The notes under the pieces were generated by a model. It saw only the letters and a program-made list of their open reading frames with translations. It was not told the origin of the DNA and made no database searches. From positions 496,001 to 560,000 of the forward strand of contig CAVSDJ010000008.1 of the NCBI GenBank assembly GCA_963726785.1: a stretch of 64,000 bases of DNA, read 5' to 3'. Positions 21,168 through 29,623 of the stretch are shown in pieces; within the stretch, counting starts at the first letter, position 1; each line of letters opens with the position of its first letter. The position numbers and the translations under genes were made by a program. The stretch is from DATEKX01 sp963726785. GTDB taxonomy: Bacteria > Acidobacteriota > Blastocatellia > UBA7656.

Positions 21168-21232
21168 AACCGCAGAGGACACAGAGGAACCGCAGAGGAT
21201 TTCTCTGCGGTTCCTCTGTGTCCTCTGCGGTT
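21168..21232. repeat. Perfect 30-bp inverted repeat of the CCGCAGAG family
   Basis: Left arm 21168-21197 and right arm 21203-21232 are exact reverse complements, separated by GATTT. Each arm has the units CCGCAGAGGACACAGAGG and AACCGCAGAG. It sits between two minus-strand genes. It would form a very stable hairpin; there is no clear T-run on either side. Confidence 0.9.
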
Positions 21233-21263
21233 CCTACCCGTTTCAAAACGTCAAAGCTGCTGC

Positions 21264-23468
21264 TTAGTAGCGCCGGTATGTTCCTTTAAGCGGCACTTGT
21301 TCTATGCCAGGCTTGCTGAAGTCGCACACGCCTGTTGAAAAGATGGCAGCTAAGCGCTTCTTCTGCTCATCAGTGAAGGTCACTTTGTAATCAGCGAAGT
21401 TGATCGGCTTCAACCTGCATTTGAGCACATCGTTTGACAGCGGCGCTCCGGCCATCAGGCGCGGCTCGCTATGCACAGGGTATAGCGTGTTGCATTTTCC
21501 CTTGCCATCAAATGACGCGCTCTCCACGACCTTGTTGCCCTGGCCATCCCAGCAAGCGTCGGTAGCTTCTGCCGGTTTGTTGCGAACAACCTTTTCGATG
21601 GAGAGCGGTGAGGAATCGGCTGCCATCCGGTCGAGCCATTTGTTCATCGTGTCAATTGAGAGTGAAGCGAGGTCTACGCTTCCCGTCTGATTCCTATCAC
21701 GCGGAGACCCAAGCCAGATCACCTGATTGTCCGAACGCCCATTGGCTTTTTGCAGACGCGTGCGGATGGCAAAGTCGCGATGCCGGTCATGAATATCGCC
21801 TATCGCATCCGTATATGCGCGCGAGTGAATGATAGGCACATTGGCAAGCCCGCCGCCGCCTGAATTCATCAAGCCGCTTTCGTAGGCTGCGCGGATCGCG
21901 ATGGGGTCGCCCGTCGAACGCTCGGCGATGAAGTTTCCGTCAATGTCATTGCCGCCCATCTTCTCGTTCAAATCAAGAAACTCATCTACGCTGATTGCGC
22001 CGCTGCCCAGCGCAGCCAGTCCGTACTGCAACCCGACATTGTCCTGCGGCTTGCGCGCAAAACCCGTATCAGGATTTCGACCGTAGATGTTGACGCGCAT
22101 GTCCTGCACCGTGCAACGCGCGCCTTTCGGATTTTTCACGGGGTCATATATCTTGCTCTTATCGTTCATCGCGCAACCGGCGGCATTCGTCGCCGTATAG
22201 ACAGGCACGAACGTTCGTTCCCACGCGGCGCACGTTCCTCTGGTGTAGCCTTCGACCGCGGCTTTTTTCGCATCCGTCCATACAGCCGAATCCGCTTTGC
22301 GCCAGAAGTTCTGAAACAGCCCACAGTCCGATGTGTGCATAGTCGAATCGGGAAACGATGCCGATGGCTGTAGCCCGTCAAGCAGCCCCGGATACATTTG
22401 CGTGATGAGCAGTTGCTGAATAGCTCCGCCCGACCCGCCTGAACCAACAGTCCATTTCGGCACGCCGTATCGCTCGATGAAATGCTCTTTGAGCATCATC
22501 AATGTCTCGCCCTGCAGCACGGCGTTGCCGTGTTGTTGATTGACGAGTTCGGTCGAAATCATAAAAGCGAAGCCGCGTGAAAGGTATAGATGACTCAATG
22601 CAGCGGTCGCCTGATTGATGCCCTGGTTGTATTGCGTTCCTGCCCCGCCGCCGAAGCTCACTACAAGCTTACGATTCCAGCCCGCTCCCGGTGTCCATTG
22701 TGCAGGCGGGGCGCTTGATTTCGACTCCGCAAGAGGCACGAGTTGCATAAACACTCGACCATGCAGGGGAGCGGTTGCGGCAACAGGAGGCTTTGGATCG
22801 TCAAGCATCGCGATTCGATAGATTGTGCGGTTAATCGTTCCCGACTCAACCCGCACGATATAAGGCACGGTCTTTCCATCATTGGTGGTCGTGTTCACTA
22901 AGTCTTCCGGTCGCGCACTCGTAGGATCAGCAAGCGGTTTGAAAGTGTTGTTCGATGCACGATAAAAGTATTCGATTTTCTGAGCGGCTGAACAATTTGC
23001 GTCGAGCGGCTGGCCTAAGCCCGATTCAACTGTGCGACACTCATAAGGCGAAAGATGCGGGCCGGAAAGAATCGGCCCCGTGATCGGATAGTTCTTCACG
23101 GTCAAGCTTGCCTGTGATTTGCTACGTGATTTGATCGTCGCTCGCAGCACATTGTCTCCAATTGTCATGCCATTGATCACGCCGCGAAAGCTGCCGCTAT
23201 CCGAATCGAGCTTCAATTGGTTTGTGACGTCCTTGCCGTTCAATGTCAGCGTAATCTGGCTCAGTTGTACGCCAGCGGGCGCTTTGACTTCTACCAGCGC
23301 ATCACCGCCGCTCGCAAGATCCGAGCGTGATGATAACGTCCTGATCTCCAATCGTGCAGCCGACTGAGAAAACCCGTCGCCGCCGAAGATCGTTAAAAAA
23401 CTGACAAGCGCGAAGATCGTGACGACAGACCGACAATTCGCTAGGGCTATATTCATTACAAAATTCAT
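21264..23468 (-). CDS. Secreted DUF6351 family protein (putative alpha/beta hydrolase)
   Basis: A 734-residue protein beginning at ATG 23468 behind GAGGAGACAGAC. After a signal peptide (about residues 1-35) comes an Ig-like stretch (residues about 40-125, TLNGKDVTNQL) and a large domain. That domain has VVSFGGGAGTQYNQG, a probable nucleophile elbow VGSGGSGGA, and a late RHRDFAIRTRLQ segment. It resembles tannase/feruloyl-esterase-like proteins of the DUF6351 family. Several Cys suggest disulfides in the periplasm. Next in line after a serine hydrolase and a DUF3089 protein, suggesting a battery of secreted esterases. Enzymatic role is inferred from fold only. Confidence 0.8.
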   Translation of the reverse strand: MNFVMNIALANCRSVVTIFALVSFLTIFGGDGFSQSAARLEIRTLSSRSDLASGGDALVEVKAPAGVQLSQITLTLNGKDVTNQLKLDSDSGSFRGVINGMTIGDNVLRATIKSRSKSQASLTVKNYPITGPILSGPHLSPYECRTVESGLGQPLDANCSAAQKIEYFYRASNNTFKPLADPTSARPEDLVNTTTNDGKTVPYIVRVESGTINRTIYRIAMLDDPKPPVAATAPLHGRVFMQLVPLAESKSSAPPAQWTPGAGWNRKLVVSFGGGAGTQYNQGINQATAALSHLYLSRGFAFMISTELVNQQHGNAVLQGETLMMLKEHFIERYGVPKWTVGSGGSGGAIQQLLITQMYPGLLDGLQPSASFPDSTMHTSDCGLFQNFWRKADSAVWTDAKKAAVEGYTRGTCAAWERTFVPVYTATNAAGCAMNDKSKIYDPVKNPKGARCTVQDMRVNIYGRNPDTGFARKPQDNVGLQYGLAALGSGAISVDEFLDLNEKMGGNDIDGNFIAERSTGDPIAIRAAYESGLMNSGGGGLANVPIIHSRAYTDAIGDIHDRHRDFAIRTRLQKANGRSDNQVIWLGSPRDRNQTGSVDLASLSIDTMNKWLDRMAADSSPLSIEKVVRNKPAEATDACWDGQGNKVVESASFDGKGKCNTLYPVHSEPRLMAGAPLSNDVLKCRLKPINFADYKVTFTDEQKKRLAAIFSTGVCDFSKPGIEQVPLKGTYRRY

Positions 23469-23488
23469 GTCTGTCTCCTCTGCCTCGA

Positions 23489-24817
23489 TTAGTTTGATCT
23501 GGCAACCGCGCCGGGCTTCGGCCTTGCGCTGTCAACGATGGCTTGATTAGCCAACACCTGAAACTCCTGTCGTATATTGAGGTGAGTGTAAGGCCGCACC
23601 TGCGTCATCATAATGCCGATCAATTCTTCGGTCGGGTCAACCCAGAAGTATGTGCAGAATGCGCCGCCCCAGCCATAATTGCCTGCCGAGCCAGGCTGGC
23701 CTGTCTCGCCTATGTCTTTCACAACGCTGTACCCAAGACCGAAGCCGTAGCCCGGCCCCGTCAGCCATACGGGAAGATCGCCGATGTGATTTGCGGTCAT
23801 CAATTCGACGGTCTTTCTTCCAAGCAACCTGACGCCGTTTAACTCGCCGCCGTTCAACATCATCTGATGAAACTTCACATAGTCGGAGGCGGTCGAAACC
23901 AGTCCGCCCGCTCCCGCGAAATATACGTGCGGCTCTTTGACCCAACGGCTTGCCTTCGTCGGCGATTCGGTCAGTTTCATGCGATTTTGGTTCGTTTCGT
24001 CGGGTTGATAAAGCGCGGCAAGCCTGCTCACCTTCGACTCAGGCAGGTAGAAATAAGTGTCGGTCATTCCAAGCGGCGCAAAGATTCGTTTGCGAAAGAA
24101 CTCGTCGAGAGTCTCGCCCGATATCACTTCGACCAGCCGACCAACTACGTCCGTAGCCGGGCCGTATTCCCACTTATCGCCCGGATGAAAATTTAGCGGC
24201 AGCTTCGCAAGACGCTTGATCGTGTCGGCAGTCGTTTCGTCAGGTGATTGCCGCGCCGAAGCTTTCGCGTACTCCGGCTGCGTCACACCGCGATACGCAT
24301 TCGCCAGCCCCGCCGTGTGCGTGAGCAAGTGTTTGATCGTGATCGGCCTCGAAGCAGGCACAAGCGTATAAGCGTTTTCGGCATCCGCACCTTTGTCCAC
24401 AGGCACAGCCACTTTCATGTCCTTGAATTCGGGGAGCCATTTCGAGATCGGGTCAGACAGCAGGAAATGACCTTCTTCGTACAGCATCATCGCGGCTACG
24501 GATGTGATAGGTTTAGTCATCGAAGCTATGCGAAAGATCACGTCGGTCGTCATAGGCGCTTGCGATTCAGCATCGCGCAAGCCGACCGCTTCCAGGTGAA
24601 CGACTCGCCCGCGACGCGCTACGAGCGTAACGACTCCCGGCACAAGTTTCTTGTCAACGTAGCGTTGCATCGCAGTGCGTATTCGCGCGAGCCGCTCCGA
24701 CGACATCCCGACATCTTCGGGCTTTGAAGTAGGCAGGCCCGAATCTTTGCGAGTCTGCCCGGCAGTCAGTGAACAAAGCATCACTACAGTTATCGCGATT
24801 GCCTGGATTCTCTTCAT
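23489..24817 (-). CDS. Secreted serine hydrolase, beta-lactamase family (class C / esterase EstB type)
   Basis: A 442-residue penicillin-binding-protein-like hydrolase. Signal peptide followed by the nucleophile motif SMTK (Ser-x-x-Lys) in FRIASMTKPITSVAA, the Tyr motif in KWEYGPATD, and a YNWGGAFCTYF region replacing the KTG triad. ATG 24817 has GGAGCAGCC upstream; the in-frame ATG at 24832 is less likely. It lies 20 bases upstream of the DUF6351 gene on the same strand, so co-transcription is likely. Likely an esterase or peptidase rather than a true beta-lactamase. Confidence 0.9.
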   Translation of the reverse strand: MKRIQAIAITVVMLCSLTAGQTRKDSGLPTSKPEDVGMSSERLARIRTAMQRYVDKKLVPGVVTLVARRGRVVHLEAVGLRDAESQAPMTTDVIFRIASMTKPITSVAAMMLYEEGHFLLSDPISKWLPEFKDMKVAVPVDKGADAENAYTLVPASRPITIKHLLTHTAGLANAYRGVTQPEYAKASARQSPDETTADTIKRLAKLPLNFHPGDKWEYGPATDVVGRLVEVISGETLDEFFRKRIFAPLGMTDTYFYLPESKVSRLAALYQPDETNQNRMKLTESPTKASRWVKEPHVYFAGAGGLVSTASDYVKFHQMMLNGGELNGVRLLGRKTVELMTANHIGDLPVWLTGPGYGFGLGYSVVKDIGETGQPGSAGNYGWGGAFCTYFWVDPTEELIGIMMTQVRPYTHLNIRQEFQVLANQAIVDSARPKPGAVARSN

Positions 24818-24838
24818 GGCTGCTCCTTTCAATCGAAC

Positions 24839-24877
24839 AATTCGTGATCATTCGTAAACATTCGCGCAATTCGTGGC
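24839..24877. repeat. AATTCGTG-type repeat, one arm
   Basis: The stretch contains AATTCGTGATCATTCGTAAA and continues to CGCAATTCGTGGC. It is one arm of the inverted repeat family found complete at 56059-56136. It lies between two minus-strand hydrolase genes. Confidence 0.7.
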
Positions 24878-24879
24878 TG

Positions 24880-26040
24880 TCACTTCTTCTTTTTGTTTGC
24901 GAGGTAAGATTTGGATTGCTTGCCTACTATATCAACCAGATTGCCCATCGCCAAATTCACATCAATCAGATGCAATCCCCAATCAGCCAGCACCTGCCCG
25001 CCTACTACTACATCTCCTACTATGTCATCCGTGCGCGGGTCTGCCGGGTCGCCATGCACAGTGACCGCAAGATAAGAGCCTTTCTCGTTCGAGACGCATT
25101 CGGCAGTCAGCAATCCGGGAACGCTCACAAACGGAGTGTCAATCTTTTGCGCGGGCGTAACCCACGGGCGCGGCTCCGCCGAAGACGATGCGATACTGCG
25201 ACCAGCCGCGTTCAGGTAAGCGTGCAGTTCGCCGCTGCCTCCGCCCAACGCCGCAGGGTTTGTGCAAGCGGCAACCATATCACTGCCCTGTATTTTTCCA
25301 AAACGACTGTTGGCAGGCGGCGGCACATTGGAACGGAATGAAGCGTAAGCGATTACACATCCCGTCTGATTTGCCGAATGACAGAGCGGCATATTCTTAA
25401 AAGCGCCGCCTACATCTTTCCCTTTAGGTACGGGAAGGCTCGTTCCGAGCAACAAGGCAGAGACGATGCGCTCTTGCGCAGGCTTGCCGTCAATCTCGTT
25501 GCGAATCAATTGCGTGAGCACGCCTGAGCCTTGCGAATGTCCGATCAGCACTACGCCTCGCCCCTGATTCTCATGTTCGAGATAGTATTTCCAGGCATCA
25601 ACCACATCGTTATAAGCCAAAGCCCTGTCCATAGTCATTGGGCTACCGGCAATCGCGGCTCGCAATGCGGTCAGTGTGATCTGGCGGTAGAGCGGCGCAT
25701 AGATGCGACACTCCGAACCGAAGCGCGCAAGCTGGGCGCGCACTACGGCTTTCTCTTCCGGGCCAGCATTCATATCACTGTTAGGCGTTGCATCGTTTGA
25801 TACAGTGGGGTAGACGTAGAAACAATCAATCGCAGCTTTCGGATTAGCCGCCCACGTCTCGCGCTTCAACTTGCCGTTTGAGGCGACGACGGTTGTCGTC
25901 AAATCAACGGCGCAAGCGTCTTGCTGGCCTGGGCGGCACAACCATGTATCCGCCTTGCCGTAATCGTTCTTTGTCTGAGCGGTTCCCGTAATACAAAGCA
26001 TCGCTACCAACGCCAAAGTGATGATGAAATGTCTCAGCAT
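24880..26040 (-). CDS. Secreted DUF3089 alpha/beta hydrolase
   Basis: A 386-residue protein with a signal peptide (LALVAMLCITGTAQ), the DUF3089 segments DCFYVYPTVSND and CRIYAPLYRQ, and a clear nucleophile elbow GHSQGSG. ATG 26040 is preferred over 26076 because AAAGGAAAATC precedes it. The family is lipase-like. The C-terminus is very basic (LANKKKK). Together with the next two genes it forms a run of three different exported hydrolases following the TonB receptor on the same strand. Confidence 0.88.
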   Translation of the reverse strand: MLRHFIITLALVAMLCITGTAQTKNDYGKADTWLCRPGQQDACAVDLTTTVVASNGKLKRETWAANPKAAIDCFYVYPTVSNDATPNSDMNAGPEEKAVVRAQLARFGSECRIYAPLYRQITLTALRAAIAGSPMTMDRALAYNDVVDAWKYYLEHENQGRGVVLIGHSQGSGVLTQLIRNEIDGKPAQERIVSALLLGTSLPVPKGKDVGGAFKNMPLCHSANQTGCVIAYASFRSNVPPPANSRFGKIQGSDMVAACTNPAALGGGSGELHAYLNAAGRSIASSSAEPRPWVTPAQKIDTPFVSVPGLLTAECVSNEKGSYLAVTVHGDPADPRTDDIVGDVVVGGQVLADWGLHLIDVNLAMGNLVDIVGKQSKSYLANKKKK

Positions 26041-26071
26041 GATTTTCCTTTCGCGATCTTTTGAATGTAGA

Positions 26072-26170
26072 TTCACCGCAGAGACGCAGAGAGCGCAGAG
26101 GCGGCGCAGAGGTTTTTATGTTTGCTTATCCTCTGCGCTTCCTCTGTGTTCTCTGCGTCTCTGCGGTGAA
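26072..26170. repeat. TTCACCGCAGAG inverted repeat (copy 2)
   Basis: Ends TTCACCGCAGAGACGCAGAG and a complement ending CTCTGCGGTGAA; the arms are about 45 bases with few mismatches and an AT-rich loop. Between the DUF3089 gene and the TonB receptor gene. Confidence 0.85.
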
Positions 26171-26192
26171 CTGATTCTATATTCACATCAAC

Positions 26193-29100
26193 TCAAAATG
26201 CGAACTTGAGACCGAAAAGAAGCTGCCTCGGAGCGAAAGCAGAAGTGAAACTGAGCGGTTCGCCCCTTCGGAAGTCTCGATCTTTCCTGCCCTTGAGCCT
26301 CGTTGTCCCGGCATTATAATCCGGCGAGTTCAGATTCGTCCCGATGACTTCCCTGACCGCAGAATAGTTCGTGCGGTTGAAAAGGTTCGAGCCGTCTGCG
26401 CTGAACTCCAAACGCATTGGGCTGTCATTCTTGAAGCGGAATGCTTTACTCACACGCATGTTCACGCTTCGATAATTCGGCCCTATTCCTGTGTTGCGAC
26501 CGATTTTGAAAAGCCGGTCGTTAAAGGCGCGCGTGTCGCCATTCGTGTCGGCTCCGGTCAGCAGCGAAAACGGTATGCCGCTGCGAATGAATATCGCCGG
26601 GCTCAAGCTCATGTCGGCCAATATGCGCGAGCCTATCGAATGACCGGCCCCGGCTTTGAACGGACTCAGGATAACTCCGCTGAAGACGAAGTTGTGCCGC
26701 AGGTCGAAGCTCGACAGTGAGCGTTCTAAGAAGAGGCGATCAGGGAACGGCGGCGCAAAATTCGAGTTGAAATCCGTCGTGTCGTCAATTGATTTACTGA
26801 AGGTGTAATTCGCCTGGAACGACACGTGATCGCTGAATCGCCTTGTCAATGACGCGGTCATCCCATGATAAATCGAAGTTCCGCGCGACTCGTAGTTCGT
26901 GAATTGCAGGATGGTCGGGTCGCTCACCCTGCGGCAATTGTCGGCCACCTGACACACTCGATACAGCGGGCCGAATGCAGGGCCGAGCGGGTTCGGATTA
27001 GCCGACTCGATGTAGTTGAGCGCCACAGGCATTTGAATGTGCACGCCGCGATACATCTGATAAGCAAGCTCGATGCTCATGTTGTTGCTGATCTGGCGCT
27101 GGATGCCGAGATTGGCTTGAATCGAGTAGTTGTTCTTGTAGTCGGGGTCAAGTTCTATGACCACGCGGCCCGGCCCTTTGGCTGCCGTAGAGATGGGAAT
27201 GTTGTTGAGTTTGATCGCCTGTATCTCTGTTTCGCTCAACACGCCGAACGGGTATTTGCCAAGCGCTCTGCCCGTTTGATAAACGGTCGCCGCGTTGAGT
27301 CCCGTCAGGAAAATGTTATTGACAAATTTCCCGCTGTCGCCGAGCAGGTTGGTGTAGGCGGTGATCTGAAAATGAATCGGCGCGTAGAAAACGCCGCCGC
27401 CGCCGCGAAGCACAGTCTTTCCGTCACCCGCAATATCCCACGCGAAGCCTAATCGCGGCGAGAAGTATGTGTGAGCGGGCGCTGGTTCCGGTTCGCCGTC
27501 GTAATCTATCCTACCACCAAAATCGAGCGTCAGCCGTCGATGCAGTTTCCAGGAATCCTGCGCGAAGAAGCCGAGATAATGAGCCGTGTCTTTCCAAATC
27601 GGATTATTGAATCCCTGTCTGAACAAACGCGGCAGATTGAAATTGAAGCTCTGCACAGAGTTCAATGTCGGGACGAGCGCGCCCGTCACACCTACGGCTG
27701 CGGCTGCGCCCACGAATGCAGCGCGGTCAGCGGCTGGCACTGCCAGTGTGACGGGGAATGTGCCGGGAGAAAACGTGAATTCACCTGCGAACCAGTAATC
27801 GTTTTCGAGTTCGTAGGTGACAGGGCGATAAGACCCGCCGAACTTGAGCGTGTGACCGCTGACCGTATAGCTCAACGTGTCCTCGAACTGGTAGCGATCC
27901 TGATAGGCGAGATAAGGGGCGTCAATGCCTCGACCGAAACTGGCCAGGTTGCTGAGCACCACACCTGTTTGAGCAGGCTCGCGCGGTTCTGTCAGCGCAG
28001 AATTATTTGGCGCGAGTTGCACGCGGGCTTGATTGACCAGCGTGGTTCCAAAGGTGTGATTCCAGTTGATGAGAGTCGTGTAGTCTCGAACTGTCAGAGT
28101 TCTTGAGAACGAAGGAGCCGCACCGTTGGCGGCTCCGAGGTCATCCGTAAAATTACGGGTCATCGTAAAACGCCCGGTCAGCGAGTCTCGATCACTGATC
28201 TGATAATCGAGTCGCGTAGACCATGTGTTGAATCGTGAGAATCCTGTGAACGTGCCTTCCTGATCCTGTAGCATACCGAAAGTCAAAGGAAAGGTAGTCG
28301 GGGTCGTGGCTAAAGCGGCGCGCAGATTCGCCGAGATGCGCTTTACATTCGCGTTTGTTGACGCGTCGAGTTTATCAAGCAACGAAATCTGAGCTACATC
28401 CGGCTGAAGCAGATTGCTTGTGGTGTAGTTTCTAAAACGCGCGTTGTCGTTTCTCTGCCGTTCATAGTTGGTGAAGAAGAAGGCTCGGTTCTTGACGAGT
28501 GGCCCGCCGAAAGTGAAGCCGGGATATACCTGTTGATCGAACGGTTCTTTGGCGTTGAAGTCGAACGGGTTGCGGGCTGATGTCTTTTGCGAGCGGTAGT
28601 ACACATACACGCCGCCGTGATAATCGTTCGTCCCGCTCTTGGTCACTACGTTGACCGCCGTGCCCGATGTGAAACCGAACTCCGCCGCGAACGAGTTGCG
28701 GTTGACCTGAAATTCCTGAATCACTTCGGGGCTGAGAGCAAAACGAAGCTGGCCCGAACCGTATTCGTTCTCTCCGCCGTCAACCGTGACGAGGTTGTCG
28801 CGACCGTTGCTGCCTCCAATCGAAAATCCTGTCGAGGCGAAACCTGTAAAGCGCGCGCCACCCTGTACTCGCGGCGCGTTCGAGTTCGCCACGCCCGGCA
28901 ACGTATAAACATAAGAGGTGAAATCGCGCCCGACATTAGGCAGGTTTTCGATCTGGCGCTTCTCGATTGTGTTGGCCTGTTGAGTCCTTTCCGTTTCAAT
29001 CAAAGGTGCATCAGTTGTTATCGCCATCTGACTGGTTACACCCTGTACGCCCAGTTGTTGATCGAGCACCAGGCTTTGCCCGACCGTCAGTTGAATGCTA

Positions 29101-29387
29101 CTGGCTACTTTACTTTCAAATCCCGTTGCCTCGATTTTAACCTCATAGTTTCCCGGTTGCAGCAACGGTATCTGATAGTTTCCATCGCGGTCGGTGTTGG
29201 CTATGCGGGTTATGCCTCTGTCGAGGCTTTTAGCAGTTATTGTAGCCCCGGCGATAACTGCGCCGCTCGGGTCAACAATTGTTCCTTTTATCGTTGCGGT
29301 TGAAACATCAGCCTGGGGGAAAGCTGGAATGCTTGTCGCCAGAGCAAATGCAGTGGTGAAAATCAACTGAAAGATTTTTCGTTTCAT
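26193..29387 (-). CDS. TonB-dependent receptor, Oar-like, with carboxypeptidase-regulatory domain
   Basis: A 1064-residue outer-membrane protein. ATG 29387 follows GAGGAGGCAACA. Signal peptide; a carboxypeptidase-regulatory-like domain (about residues 25-110, GTIVDPSGAVIAGATITAKS); a plug region with NLPNVGRDFTSYVYTLPGV and GTAVNVVTKSGTNDYHGG; then a long beta-barrel ending in the outer-membrane signature LLFGLKFAF. Proteins of this build are greatly expanded in Acidobacteriota and take up large or polymeric nutrients. It heads the run of secreted hydrolase genes and may import what they release. No TonB box could be marked with certainty. Confidence 0.93.
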   Translation of the reverse strand: MKRKIFQLIFTTAFALATSIPAFPQADVSTATIKGTIVDPSGAVIAGATITAKSLDRGITRIANTDRDGNYQIPLLQPGNYEVKIEATGFESKVASSIQLTVGQSLVLDQQLGVQGVTSQMAITTDAPLIETERTQQANTIEKRQIENLPNVGRDFTSYVYTLPGVANSNAPRVQGGARFTGFASTGFSIGGSNGRDNLVTVDGGENEYGSGQLRFALSPEVIQEFQVNRNSFAAEFGFTSGTAVNVVTKSGTNDYHGGVYVYYRSQKTSARNPFDFNAKEPFDQQVYPGFTFGGPLVKNRAFFFTNYERQRNDNARFRNYTTSNLLQPDVAQISLLDKLDASTNANVKRISANLRAALATTPTTFPLTFGMLQDQEGTFTGFSRFNTWSTRLDYQISDRDSLTGRFTMTRNFTDDLGAANGAAPSFSRTLTVRDYTTLINWNHTFGTTLVNQARVQLAPNNSALTEPREPAQTGVVLSNLASFGRGIDAPYLAYQDRYQFEDTLSYTVSGHTLKFGGSYRPVTYELENDYWFAGEFTFSPGTFPVTLAVPAADRAAFVGAAAAVGVTGALVPTLNSVQSFNFNLPRLFRQGFNNPIWKDTAHYLGFFAQDSWKLHRRLTLDFGGRIDYDGEPEPAPAHTYFSPRLGFAWDIAGDGKTVLRGGGGVFYAPIHFQITAYTNLLGDSGKFVNNIFLTGLNAATVYQTGRALGKYPFGVLSETEIQAIKLNNIPISTAAKGPGRVVIELDPDYKNNYSIQANLGIQRQISNNMSIELAYQMYRGVHIQMPVALNYIESANPNPLGPAFGPLYRVCQVADNCRRVSDPTILQFTNYESRGTSIYHGMTASLTRRFSDHVSFQANYTFSKSIDDTTDFNSNFAPPFPDRLFLERSLSSFDLRHNFVFSGVILSPFKAGAGHSIGSRILADMSLSPAIFIRSGIPFSLLTGADTNGDTRAFNDRLFKIGRNTGIGPNYRSVNMRVSKAFRFKNDSPMRLEFSADGSNLFNRTNYSAVREVIGTNLNSPDYNAGTTRLKGRKDRDFRRGEPLSFTSAFAPRQLLFGLKFAF

Positions 29388-29623
29388 TTGTTGCCTCCTC
29401 AAGTCAGCAGTTTAAGTCCGAAGCTTGCGCTTTCGGAATTTGGTGAATCTACATGCGCAGGGTTAAAACCAACTGTCGCCTTCTCAAGCAACTGCCTTTC
29501 GCTTACTGCTCCACTGATAATTGCATTAAGATAAAAACCTGGGACCGGTTGTTCGATTTATCTCTGCATATTGCAGTAGCGCGCAAATTTCACCACGCTG
29601 TACTTGATCTCCTGACTAATTCA

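Noticed and set aside
21168..21232. Perfect inverted repeat as the ends of an insertion sequence
   Set aside because: The arms are only five bases apart, with no transposase or cargo between them; it is a hairpin element, not an IS.
23489..24817. Antibiotic-resistance beta-lactamase
   Set aside because: Although it has SxxK and a Tyr motif, it lacks a clear KTG triad and sits among exported esterase-like hydrolases, so an esterase is more likely; the same holds for 58017-59381.
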